Part shown: positions 37,112 to 47,915 of the stretch, in pieces
How positions within the stretch are numbered: position 1 is the stretch's first letter
How the letters are laid out: each line of letters opens with the position of its first letter
DNA from: Distichodus sexfasciatus
Lineage: Eukaryota > Chordata > Actinopteri > Characiformes > Distichodontidae
Assembly (NCBI GenBank): GCA_032718565.1
Contig: JAVGVS010000672.1
Span: 85,393-149,392, forward strand
Direction: 5' to 3'
Length of the DNA: 64,000 bases
Translations under genes and position numbers: made by a program
Notes under the pieces: generated by a model
What the model was told of the DNA's origin: nothing
The model's database searches: none
What the model saw: the letters and a program-made list of their open reading frames with translations, nothing else

Positions 37112-39508
37112 ATGTGGACGGTATTATTCCTCATGTCCAGTCTAGCTCCAGGTGAGTATGAGTCTTTCTCGCTTCTTTTCAATACATATTTTCAGTACAA
37201 CATTGTTTCAGTGTGCTAGTGATAAAGTGCTCAGTTAGACCAAGTGAAGACCCACACAGCTCTGAAAGGATGGGCTTGACTTCAAGTGTCACAATTCATT
37301 TTACAGGTGGAGCTGAGGAAGTCATTAAAGTAACTGGATTTGTAGGACAATCAGTTGAGATCAAATGTCCCTATGAGTCTCAATACAAAACCTACATAAA
37401 GTATCTCTGCAGAGGTAAATGTCCTCATGGCTCTAGGAAAAACATCCCTGTACAATCCGGATCTGCTGTCGAAGACGAGAGATTCTCTCTGTATGACGAC
37501 ACAGCAGCCAGAGTCTTCACCATCACCATCGCTGATCTGAGATCTGGGGATGCTGGACAATACTGGTGTGGGATAGAGAGGAAAGTCCTTAAGGATATAT
37601 ACGCTGAGATTGAACTCTGGGTTCTAATGGGTGAGTGTTAAATTGTTTTTGCATATATATACACTGCCCTCCAAAAGTTTGGAAACGCCCCTGACAAAGT
37701 GGGGTTTTGGACAGTATTGCCATGAATCCTTTTTAATTTGTGATAATGTTGCACTGATAAGGGACAACACAAACTACCAAAACATAGTTTAATACATGAA
37801 CAGTTTATTAAACAGTTTATGCATAGAAAATACTTCAATTTTGGATTCATCAAAATATCCACCATTAGCAGCTATTACAGCTCTGCATAATCTGGGCGTC
37901 CGAGCTGTCAGTGAACCAGTCAGTTGTTGAAGCTATTAAGGTGTGCTGACCCAAAAATCTTTTAAAAACCAGTAACCAGACATCACAGCTGGCAAAGGGG
38001 CACGTCTGACTCTGACATGTATATATTGCCTTTATTATGTGATCAAAATAAAAATGATTATTGCTGGTATCCAAAGATAATGTCAAGTTACTTGAATGTA
38101 TTTGCACCAAAAAATGATGAGGATTTATGCTGATATCGTCCAAAACCCCACTTTGCCAGGGGCGTTTCCAAACTTTTGGAGGGCAGTGTATGTTCTTTTC
38201 CTCTGGAGTGTTTCTAAAACAACAGAATCTTTCATGAGGAGTTTGTTGTTTCTTACGTCGTGACTGTTTCTTGGTTATTGGTGCTTTACCAGTTGATTCT
38301 AATGATTCTAATGTTCAGTTAATAGTCCATTCCTGGTGTGTGTACATGTACTTCCCCTTGCAGTGACATTTACATTTACGGCATGTAGATGACACTCTTA
38401 GTCAGAGTGACTTTCATTTCCTAATTTCAGGGATAGTCTCTGGAGCAACTTGGGGTCAAGGGACCCATTAATGGTAGTGCAGGATGTAGGATGGGGATAA
38501 AAGATGAAAACGTTCATTAATTGCAATCAAAGTAAAATCAAGTGTTTAATTAATTGTGATACTGATTTGACTATACTTCCCAAATATTCATTAATAGATA
38601 CTTGATGCTCTAATTGAGACGTCATTCTAACTGGCAAAAGACGTGTTATTTGTCCAACAAAAATGATGGGAAAAAATGGAGGATGGTTGTATAGTAAAAT
38701 CCTAATGCTAGAAAACGAGCTGTTAAAATAAGGAATATGTCTGTGATCATTTTGTTCAGATCGCAGTAGAAATAGATCATTCTCCACCAAAATTACAGTG
38801 AGGCCTGACAAAGAATCAGTGTTGACCAGTGACACCAACACAGACAATCCATCAGCAAAGACCAAAAGTATGTACTTTTTTATTAACCACAGACCTGATC
38901 ATATCCCTGACCATATCTCATAATCTCTGAACAGATCATTAAAATCAACAGTAGGTATTAAATTGATTCATATCCTGTTTTAACTAACATCAGAGCAATG
39001 AATAATAATGAATCTCTTCCCTCAGATGATCAAAGTGAATATGCGATTTGGATTGCAGTGGCAGGTGGACATATCCTCCTGATCGTCTCAATCATCATGA
39101 TATTATGTCTCTGCAGGTTTGAACAACAATGATTAATTAATATACTTGCAATGTGTCCACTTTTGGGAAGTTGCACTTTAACGTAATTATAACTTCTTTT
39201 GTTTTCTAACAGAGAATATAAGAAGCAGAAGAGAAGCATGAAAACAGACGCTTCTCAGGTAAATGATTACAGAAGCGCTGACCAGACAGATGCTGATTTA
39301 AAACCATTTAGTGTGATCTTGAAACATCTGCACTGAAGTCAAAATCCATACTCCAAATGCGTAGACTTTCTTTTCACCCTGTGTTTCGTTCTTTCTCTTT
39401 ACACAGACTCGTTCTACATCTCCTGATGATACGTACACAGCTCTAGATCCTCTAACCATTTCTCCTGTGTACGACAGACTGCAAGTGGCTCGAGGTGTTG
39501 CAGTTTGA
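37112..39508 (+). CDS. CD300/CMRF35-like receptor with ITAM-spaced tail
   Basis: Six exons, 236 aa: 37112-37151 (signal peptide MWTVLFLMSSLAP), 37307-37630 (V-set Ig), 38760-38867 (Ser/Thr stalk), 39026-39116 (TM), 39213-39258 and 39407-39508 (cytoplasmic, stop at 39506). The V domain has the CD300/pIgR pattern: IKCPYES, YIKYLCRGKC, and DAGQYWCGIE. The TM stretch AIWIAVAGGHILLIVSIIM contains a His but no basic or acidic residue of the adaptor-pairing type. The last exon carries YTAL, eight residues, then YDRL, which fits ITAM spacing. Likely a type I leukocyte-surface receptor with intrinsic signalling. A Tc1-like MITE sits in intron 2. AATAAA at 39968-39973 is a candidate poly(A) signal. Confidence 0.85.
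37660..38190 (+). mobile_element. Tc1-like MITE in CD300-like intron
   Basis: Flanked by TA. Left CACTGCCCTCCAAAAGTTTG (37662 on) is the inverse of the right end CAAACTTTTGGAGGGCAGTG. CCCTGACAAAGTGGGGTTTTGGAC is mirrored inside the right end as well. 531 bp, no transposase frame. Confidence 0.82.
38365..38500 (-). mobile_element. SINE family B fragment
   Basis: GATGACACTCTTAGTCAGAG and CTCTGGAGCAACTTGGGGTC are the inverted tail and body of family B. Intron of the first CD300-like gene, beside the Tc1-like MITE. Confidence 0.5.
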
Positions 39509-39973
39509 CAATTTGAGTCAAGCCTGCCATCTTTTGGTGACAGGACATTTTTTTCTTAAGCTTCATTGGCACATCACTAGTAAAACGTACCCTGTGGTTA
39601 ATATAACTAACACTAAAGCATTAGTCTCTCTCAAATGTCTGGAGTTCTGAGATTTATGTAACCCACCTGGTGGCTGAAGAAAGCCTGATGGGACTGTAGT
39701 GGATCAGTGGCTAGATTAAAAGGGAGGAGGTAGAAACTGAAAAATGGATATAGTCGCACAAATAGAACCATGTAACAATATGAAATGTATTAACAAAAAA
39801 TACATAGTTGCAACCTAAGCTTGCTTTATTAGCTCAAATGAATACAAGTAAATGTATTTTAGTTGTAAAACTTTGTCAAATATTGTGTCAACCATTTTGG
39901 TTAATGTCTGTCACAAAATGTTCTCCCACTTTATATGATTTGGGCAGCTGAAATGACTTATTTTGTTAATAAA

Positions 39974-40422
39974 GCATAATATACACCTTACTTTTTAGGA
40001 AAATGTTTCTTGTGACCCTAACCCTAAAGCTGCTTGGAATAACCATAATAGGCTACACAATTAATCACGGGAATATACGGGATCAGCTGACTCATCAGAA
40101 ATTATGAGTGGAAAAAAGCAAATATGTACAGAAAGGTAGAACGACTACTACTATATACGCATAAATGGGAGTCAGTCCATCTGAACATGCTGTGTTAGGA
40201 AATGTTTCAAGATCTGAGACTACATGGAGTGTAAACATTTTTAAAGGTGTTGGTTTCAGCATGAGAAGAACGACAGTATGTTTATTCATTTAATGTAATG
40301 ACTCTTGTAGAATGATATTGTTGGTCTCAAATACATGTATATACCCAGTACATTGTTTTTCTCTTCATGTTGACCTGAAGTTCTTAAGTTCTTCTTTCAA
40401 TTGCCACTTCAATAAATACTTT
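39974..40422. other. Intergenic between CD300-like genes, no gene seen
   Basis: AT-rich sequence between the poly(A) signal of one CD300-like gene and the promoter of the next. No exon with V-set or tail homology is visible. Confidence 0.5.
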
Positions 40423-40430
40423 CACTTCCT
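40423..40430 (-). promoter_or_regulatory. Candidate PU.1/ETS site
   Basis: On the minus strand reads AAAAAGGAAGTGAA, about 176 bp before the start of the first tandem CD300-like gene. Motif match only. Confidence 0.35.
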
Positions 40431-40605
40431 TTTTAAGAGTGGAGTGTGTTTGTGTTTGTCAACCATTTCCTTAGTTCACACTAGATGATTTGCTTGAGGT
40501 TAAGCTTCATCTTGGATCTCAGATCTCTGTATTTCACTACAAAGGAGTCGCTCTAAAGCAGAGGGAGGAAGGCAGCAGCATCGGAGGAGAAAATAAAAAA
40601 AATTC

Positions 40606-41659
40606 ATGGTTACAATGCTTGCTGTTCAAGTTGTTATTTGTGTTTTATTTCACGGTAAGTAGTACATTTTTCAATTTTTAATCAATCAATTAAACATTAG
40701 AAAAGGTGGTTTTATAAAATTAAAAAGTCAACTTGCGATTGTACATCGTCTTTTGTCTAGGACTTGAGATATCTGCAGAGGTATTTGAGGGAAAGGAGAG
40801 AGAGAAAATTGTAATCACTTGCTCTCATAAGTGGGCTGGATCTAACGAGAAGTACTTCTGCAAGGACCCATGTAAAAGCGATGAGGACATTCTCATTGAT
40901 TCAAACAAGAAAACGTCTGGGAGATATCAGTTACAGGATGAGGGGACGGGCGTCTTTCGTGTGACCATTACTGACCTGAAAAAGACAGACAGTGGGAAAT
41001 ACTGGTGTGCTGTGAAAAGAGTTTTTCGGAAAACGTATAATGAGGTTGATCTACGAGTTCTTGATGGTATGTAGTTAGCATTGTAAGATTAAAAACACAA
41101 ATTTATACTCTCAGCTACAACAGGGTATTTGCAAGATAAATAAATGATGTAAATATTATTATTATACAGCTTCTCCGACGTCTCCACCACCGAGATCAAG
41201 CACTCAGACCGATTTTCCTTCCACTGTCAGCTTTTGGGAAAACATTTCTACGATATCTGACGTCACTAGTTCCACAGGTAGACACCACACACATAGAAAT
41301 AATAGTTACCCATAGATAATATTTTTCTCAACCTTAAAACTTTATTTCCTACTCCAGAATGGACAACGCTGTACCAAACAAGTGAAGACAACAAGACAGG
41401 TGAGAACCTTCCCGTTCCTCATTAGCACTATAGATTCTCATGATGGCAAACAATTATCTTTTACAGATTTTCTGCAGATTGTGTTTTGGTGGTTTTACAG
41501 TTAGGATCAGCAATTGTGGTTGGCAAAATTCAAGAATGACTCTGCAGTTCTTTTAATCTAGTGTCAGAAAGTTGCAGCTTTGCTAGTCAAACAGAGATGG
41601 GGGAAAGCCCAAGAGCTGGAGAGCAAAAGAGAAAGAAAAACAAACTATATATATAAAAA

Positions 41660-41715
<56 letters not shown>

Positions 41716-42261
41716 AATCAATATACTATATATATATATGTATACATAAATACATATAACTGTGTATTTATTTCTAGATTGGCAGTTCTACATCATTGTG
41801 TCTGCATCTGTCATACTGTTGACGTTTCTTGTCTGGATTCTGGTGTTTTTGGTTTTATATTGCAAAGGTGAGATTTGATTTTGATTAAAGCACACATACA
41901 GTGCATCTGTTCTTGACAAGATACATCACCACACACTTTTAAAAATATATCTAATACTATATAGCATGCACTCATCCCGCATTGGAGTATTTTACGAAAT
42001 TGTGGTGCTGCAGAGAAAAACGAGAGGTGAGCAACCCTGTGTTATGCCAATACTAAGTTTGCTTTAATAGTACGATAATAATAAAAACAGAAAAAAATGA
42101 TTTCTCCTTTCTTTCTACAGCTGAAAGTTTCATACTACGGGGAGGGTTCATCTGAAAGCAACAACTTCCCAAATTCTCCTCCTGGAAGTACAGACACAGA
42201 GCCAGAATATGAGAACATTTCCACATCACTTAGGCAGAATATGTATAGACAACAGAGATGA
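40606..42261 (+). CDS. CD300/CMRF35-like receptor, tandem copy 1
   Basis: Seven exons, 265 aa: 40606-40654 (signal peptide MVTMLAVQVVICVLFH), 40761-41066 (V-set Ig), 41170-41277 (Pro/Ser/Thr stalk), 41358-41399, 41778-41867 (TM, VILLTFLVWILVFLVLY), 41965-42026, 42121-42261. The Ig domain has VITCSHKW, KYFCKDPC and SGKYWCAVK, the extra C-C pair being typical of CD300-like V domains. The tail has several tyrosines, including EYENIS, an ITIM-like YxxI with Pro at -2 and also a YxN (Grb2-type) motif. The start at 40606 is the first in-frame ATG; 40615 is an alternative. Its V exon nearly equals that of the next gene. Confidence 0.85.
41658..41714. repeat. ATCT tetranucleotide microsatellite
   Basis: About thirteen ATCT units in the intron before the TM exon of the first tandem CD300-like gene. 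Confidence 0.9.
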
Positions 42262-42731
42262 AGATTAATCCTTGAAAATATTGAATCAAATCTGTGCAGC
42301 TCTAATGAATGTTGGAAAGAATATTTGACTCTCCAAATCAGTAGTGGCCTCCATGTATAATATTCATTATTTTAGTCTGCCTCTGGCCTTCCGTCTGTTC
42401 TTTGTTCTCTTTTTAAAAATCATGTAGCTGTGTTTAGTTTAGAAAACTCGCCTGTAGACCAACCTCCAGCACTACCATCACTAGGCCCCAGAGCAAGAGC
42501 CTTAACCCCATGTTGCTGCAGAAAGAGATGGAAGGCAGTCTGGATAAGAGCGTCTGCTAACTGAGGTAAATGTAAAAGTATCCTGAGCCCTTGTCACCTG
42601 AAACCTGCAGATGTTAAGTGAACTGTTGAACCTTAATTGTATATACTGTATAAGACTCATACATGCATATTGTATGCCTTTTTGTTCAGTCTAAAAACTG
42701 GAGCCACGTCGTCTCGTCTCTCTGAGAATAA

Positions 42732-43487
42732 AGTTTACTATGACTTTGACTTTGAGAGTGGGTGATGCTGCTGCTCCTGAGTCTCGCTTCCTCAAATTTC
42801 TTTTGCCCCAAATATACCACAGAGGGAGTTTTTTCTTACCACTGTGACCCTAGATTTCCTTGTTAGGCAGTTGTCTATCACCAAACATTTCTATGTTTAT
42901 TAAAAACACTTCTGCTCTGAAATCCTAAAATATTATACATAAAAAATACTCTAAAATACTGTTGAAATGAATAGTTTTGAATTTACACTAGTTATTATGG
43001 TTGTATAGAGGAATATTAAAATCTCCAGGTTTAATAAACAGTTAAAATCACAATTTCTTCGATGTATATTAAAATTACAACAGCAGTTCTACATCAGTAA
43101 CAATACCGTGAACAGTACCCTTACTCTACCCCCTGCACTGGTCTGTTGAACGGTTCACCTCAGACCTAGACTGACCTCTACTGGAAAGCATTAGTGTACA
43201 ACAATCACTAACTGACCTCTCAAGGGCTTGTTAGCTTTATGTCTCATCTTTTGTGTTACCAGACATTGATTACTTATGTATTATTGATTATGAATTCCTA
43301 TTAAGGGAGTAAATTGACAAAATAAGTACAAATGTCACTAATTATAAAATAACGATCATAAAATTATTTTAAAATGACTTGCACTGGCCTCACTGGACAA
43401 TATTTTTAAATAAATATGTTTTTCATCATGCAGTTTTAATCGATGCTGACTTTTGAGATTTATTTAACAGATATTAAATACAGACCT
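42732..43487. other. Intergenic, no gene seen
   Basis: Stretch after the candidate poly(A) signal (42727-42732) of the first tandem CD300-like gene. Simple AT-rich sequence, no recognisable exon. Confidence 0.5.
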
Positions 43488-43539
43488 CACCTCCCTCAAT
43501 GTGACATATGGCAGTGTATATGTCACATTGAGGGAGGTG
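43488..43539. other. Perfect 22-bp hairpin with 8-nt loop
   Basis: CACCTCCCTCAATGTGACAT plus AT (43488-43509) is followed by loop GGCAGTGT and the exact reverse complement (43518-43539). Intergenic between the tandem CD300-like genes. Confidence 0.9.
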
Positions 43540-43587
43540 CCTGTAGCCACCTCATCGTAAAACATTCTTGCATTGGATTTGCAAAAG

Positions 43588-43816
43588 TGAGTGATTATTT
43601 TGTCATTGTGAACACAGCACAGCGTGCACCACAACGAAATGTGACCTCTGCATTTGACCCATCCGTGAAGAAGTAGTGGGCAGCTAACAAGCAGTGCTTG
43701 GGGACGGTACCTTGCTCATGGTTACCATAGTAGTAACTTTTCCGGCCCTGGATTTGAACCTGCAACCTTCTGTTCACGGGGCGAACACCCTACTGTTACG
43801 CCTCCAACTTCCCCCC
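43588..43816 (-). mobile_element. tRNA-derived SINE, family A
   Basis: Same family: GTCATTGTGAACACAGCACA, then CCGGCCCTGGATTTGAACCT (reverse of the B box region), head end CGCCTCCAACTTCCCC. Intergenic between the tandem CD300-like genes. Confidence 0.75.
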
Positions 43817-44609
43817 TTTGCGCTACGCCCTCCCCCTACTCACTTCCCCTTGCTTTTCCTACAGCCTCAATGCACAAATCAAGTGGAAGTGAGTAAGGGA
43901 GGGTGAAGTGAACATGGCCACATTGCCACAGTTAGCTTTATCTGCAGAGCTGATGCTGATGATGCTGTAACTCCTGATCCTACGCATGAGATTCCACCCT
44001 TTAAGCCGGGTGTAGATCAGCACAGATGAATTTGCATCACCGCTGAGTCAATGAACTGCCCTCCACTATTGCAGAGAAGCGTTTGTAGCCACTTGAGGTC
44101 GCTCAAACCTCAGGAACCATAAACCAGCATAACCAGTGTTTTATTTTCTTCCTGCAGTCGAGGCACTTTAGGTCTGTGTTAACCACACAACTTTACTCAG
44201 AGTTTCCTGTCTCACGTTCTGGTGTTCCTTCTCAGTCTGAGGGAGAAATGTTTTTCATGTTTTTTATCACATACCCACGAAACACATCCGTGTCACTAAC
44301 GTGGCAGTCTCAGGTCTGTGTTTACAAGTTTAGTCTAAATGATTTCAGCTCATTTGCCCTTTTGCTCTTTACATAAACTCATAAATGCTTCTTCCTGTCT
44401 TTGGACTGGCCTCAATACATCTCTCTGTTGGCAGTTGTGCACTTGCTGTTTGCACTTTAGTAGGTGGCTTGGCCCGCCTTTTTAACAGGGGGTCTGTGTA
44501 TCTTTAGACCATTTCCTTATTTCAAACCACAAGTTGTTGAGCTACTTGAGAATAAGCGATATCTATCTGCCAGAGGAGAGTAGCGCTTTACTAATTATTA
44601 CCGGATACA

Positions 44610-46177
44610 ATGACATCTTTACAAGTTATTTGTGTTTTTCTCTCAAGTAAGTAGTAGATTTTTGCATTTTTTAATCAATCGAACAATTCAGTGCTACAAA
44701 AGACGTGTTGTTTTATATTTGACTGCAGTAGGCCTTAAGGTATCTGCAGAGGTATTTGAGGGAAAGGAGAGAGAGAAGATTGTAATCACTTGCTCTCACA
44801 AGTGGGCTGGATCTAACGAGAAGTACTTCTGCAAGGACCCATGTAAAAGCGATGAGGACATTCTCATTGATTCAAACAAGAAGACGTCTGGGAGATATCA
44901 GTTACAGGATGAGGGGACGGGCGTCTTTCGTGTGACCATTACTGACCTGAAAAAGATAGACAGTGGGAAATACTGGTGTGCTGTGAAAAGAGTTTTTCTG
45001 CAAACATATAATGAGGTTGATCTGCGAGTTCTTGATGGTAAGGGGTTAGCATGGCAAACATAAGATGAAAAACACAAAATTACAAAATTACACTCTTAGC
45101 TACAACAGATCTTTCTATATATTATAACTTAATCACTCAAACACAATCACACCTCCACACAGCTCCTCAGAAGTCACCACCTCCAAGTTCCAGCACTTTG
45201 CCAACCACTGTCAGCTTTCTGGGAATAACTTCAACATCTAATGCTACTAACTCTACCACTAACTTTACAGGTAGACACACAGTGACACACAGAAATATGA
45301 CTTCTTTGACATCATTTTAAATCCTCTAATGCATCATTTCTGACCTTAGAGTGGACAAGACGGAGCCAAACAAACAAAGAAAGCAAGACAGGTGAGGATC
45401 TCCCAGTTACTCACTCACACTCTAGAATCACATTAAAGCAAAATGTTGTCAGCAGGCCTTTGCTGCGGCCTCTGTTACCATGGTTATAGAGGTTAGAGGA
45501 AACGCTGTGGTTGATGACAATCTTAAGCAACTCAGCGGCAGTTCGGACATGGCGTTGTACAGGAAGTAGTGGCATAGAAAGTAGAACAGAGAGCTGGGGG
45601 ATCATGTGTCATGCTGTTAGAAAAGGAGAGAAATAAAACTAATTATATACCTGCAAATTCATTGAAAGTGTTTATCTGTTTATTTAGATTGGCAATTTTA
45701 TGCTGTTGTGTCTGCATCTGTCATACTACTGACATGTCTGGTCTGGATTCTGGTGTTTTTGGCCTTGTGTTACAAAGGTATGATTTGATTTTGAAAAACA
45801 CCACCCATATATTTTCTTGAGAGTATACATTATTACACAGTATCTTTACTGTACTGTATATTTAATATTCTGCAGGAGGAACTCATCCCATACTGAAATA
45901 TTCGATGACATTCTGGTGCTGCAGCAGTAGTGAAAAAACAGAGGTGAGTAAGAATATGCTATGCCAGTACCGAACTAACATTTCTCTTTTTAATTGTCGT
46001 CTTATGTAAAAATGTCTCTGTCTACAGTTTAAAGTTTCTGACTACAATGAGAGTCCATTTGAAAACTACAACACCCAAAATCCACCACCTGGAAATACAG
46101 ACCCAGTGTCAGACTATGAGGACATTTGGACTGTTACTTGCACATCATCTGTCGAGAATATATATACGTTACAGTGA
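44610..46177 (+). CDS. CD300/CMRF35-like receptor with ITIM, tandem copy 2
   Basis: Seven exons, 267 aa: 44610-44646 (signal peptide MTSLQVICVFLS), 44729-45037 (V-set Ig), 45163-45270 (stalk), 45350-45391, 45688-45777 (TM), 45876-45943, 46028-46177. The exon plan is identical to the gene at 40606-42261. The Ig domains differ at only a handful of residues, whereas stalk and tail are clearly diverged. The tail holds SDYEDI, a canonical ITIM (SxYxxI), and a second ENIYTL tyrosine near the end. Likely an inhibitory or mixed-signal leukocyte receptor. Confidence 0.85.
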
Positions 46178-46417
46178 GCAAAGTAAATCCTTGGAAATAT
46201 TGACTCAGATTGCATTTTGAAAAATATACATAGCATTTTAGGCTTCGTTTGTAGTAAATAAATCACATTATGCTCTTGCTAAATAAAATATTTATCCTTA
46301 CTTGTTGTGTTTCCTTTCTTTAAGAAAGCAGTAACCTTAATTGGACATCTCAGAACTGAACCTTTTGCTCTACACACCTTCACCTACTAAGATAAACCAT
46401 GAGTTCATATTAATCTA

Positions 46418-46600
46418 GTGGTTTTAATACTCGCCTCTGGACCAGGAGCTCGTGGGTCTGAATCTAACTCCAGCACTACCACCACTGGGGCCCTGAGTAA
46501 GCCTTGACCCCAAGCTGTTTCAGGGAGACTGTCTCTGTAATTAGGAGATGGAAGTTGCTCTTGATAAGAGGGTCTGCTGAATGCTGTAAATACGAGTAAC
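46418..46600 (+). mobile_element. tRNA-derived SINE, family B
   Basis: TCTAGTGGTTTTAATACTCG head, CCAGCACTACCACCACTGGG body, GATAAGAGGGTCTGCTGAAT tail, downstream of the second tandem CD300-like gene. A head-truncated relative lies at 42450-42575, downstream of the first copy. Confidence 0.65.
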
Positions 46601-46747
46601 TCAGTTGAATGGCCTCAACCTGATATGGCAGAGATGAAGAGAGGGTTTCTATTGAGTCTTGGTTCCTCTCTACATACCCATGTCTCTCAAACTTCTTTGT
46701 CCAGGGGCCCAGTCATGTCAGGCTTTGGCATAATGAGGTAACCCTGA

Positions 46748-46974
46748 TGGCAGTTGGTGGCGCAACGGAAGGGTGTTTGCCCCGTGGTCGCAGGTTCAAA
46801 TCCAGGGCTGGTAAAGTTACCACTGAGGTACTCATGAGCAAGGTACCGTCCCCAAGCACTGCTCCCCGGGTGCTTGTTAGCTGCACACTGCTCCTTCACG
46901 GATGGGTTAAATGCAGAGGTCACATTTCGTTGTGGTGCCTTGGTGTGTTCACAACGACAAATAATCACTCACAC
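46748..46974 (+). mobile_element. tRNA-derived SINE, family A, well preserved
   Basis: Head GGCAGTTGGTGGCGCAACGG and B box GGTTCAAATCC fit an RNA polymerase III promoter derived from a tRNA. Body TACTCATGAGCAAGGTACCG, tail GACAAATAATCACTCAC. It lies upstream of the three-Ig CD22-like gene. Confidence 0.8.
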
Positions 46975-47356
46975 TTAAAAATAAGTGGACACAAGGTGAC
47001 CAGTCCTCCATCGTAGCTGCTGGGTCCTTGCTCTATTTAGACCCGCCTGTTGCGCACACAAGTGTCTTGTTTTTCTGTCATGGTGTTCTCCCTAGTCTTG
47101 AATCAATAGTCCTACCCACAAGGCAGTGGGGCTATTTAACCAAAGCAGACATGTGTCAGAGCGTGTCCACGCGGTGGTGGGCCTACACATCGCGTCTCTG
47201 GGGCCCCCTGCTGCCCATTACCACTTGCTTGTCAAAATACATTTTAAAATAGAGTTTATGTGCTTAACTGACAAACTGAATCTTGTTTTATAGCAATTGA
47301 GCAAGAAGGAAACTGTGGTGTGATTTGCTAGTTTTCTTAAAGAGGGGGAGGGGTGC

Positions 47357-47368
47357 AAAAAAGGAAGT
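47357..47368 (+). promoter_or_regulatory. Candidate PU.1/ETS site
   Basis: AAAAAAGGAAGTAAA lies 67 bp before the likely donor (47435/47436) of the noncoding first exon of the three-Ig CD22-like gene. Motif match only. Confidence 0.4.
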
Positions 47369-47511
47369 AAATTCATGAGGAAACTGAGAGAGAGTTAAAA
47401 AACAGCTCGTTGTTCCAATTGCTATTTCCCATTAGGTAAGAAAAAATGATTCTCTTAGAATACATTCATTTATAATGTTGAGTATTAGAGATGTGTGTGG
47501 GAGTGAGTTGG

Positions 47512-47583
47512 TGTGTGTGTGTGTGTGTGTGTGTGTTGAGAGAGAGAAAAAGAGAGGGAGCTGGAATGGGGGAGAATATGTAA

Positions 47584-47612
<29 letters not shown>
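47512..47612. repeat. Two GT microsatellites around an AG-rich spacer
   Basis: GT runs at about 47512-47535 and 47585-47611, between the likely noncoding first exon and the signal-peptide exon of the three-Ig CD22-like gene. Confidence 0.85.
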
Positions 47613-47614
<2 letters not shown>

Positions 47615-47915
47615 AATATAAATGTCTTTGGTTGTTTCATTACTTTAGTAAATAAACTGTATGTTTATATGATTATTTATTTTAATTACAAAGTTATTTT
47701 TTATTAAGAAAAAACATTTATGTAAAAGATTTCCCATTTATTTATTATTTGCTTTTAATTTATTTATTATTAGGATTGATAAATGGCTACTATACATGCC
47801 AGAATTGTTAGTTAATTGATTAACAGTGATGATATTTTTTATTTAAAAAATAATAAATTGATATAATTGTCAATCTATGTTAAAATAAGTTTAATCTGCT
47901 TTCTTCTAGAATTCT

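Noticed and set aside
46748..46820. tRNA-like sequence with A and B boxes
   Set aside because: Head of a tRNA-derived SINE. It continues into the shared SINE body and lacks a complete cloverleaf, so it is not called as a tRNA gene. The same applies at 1276, 32808 and 33300.
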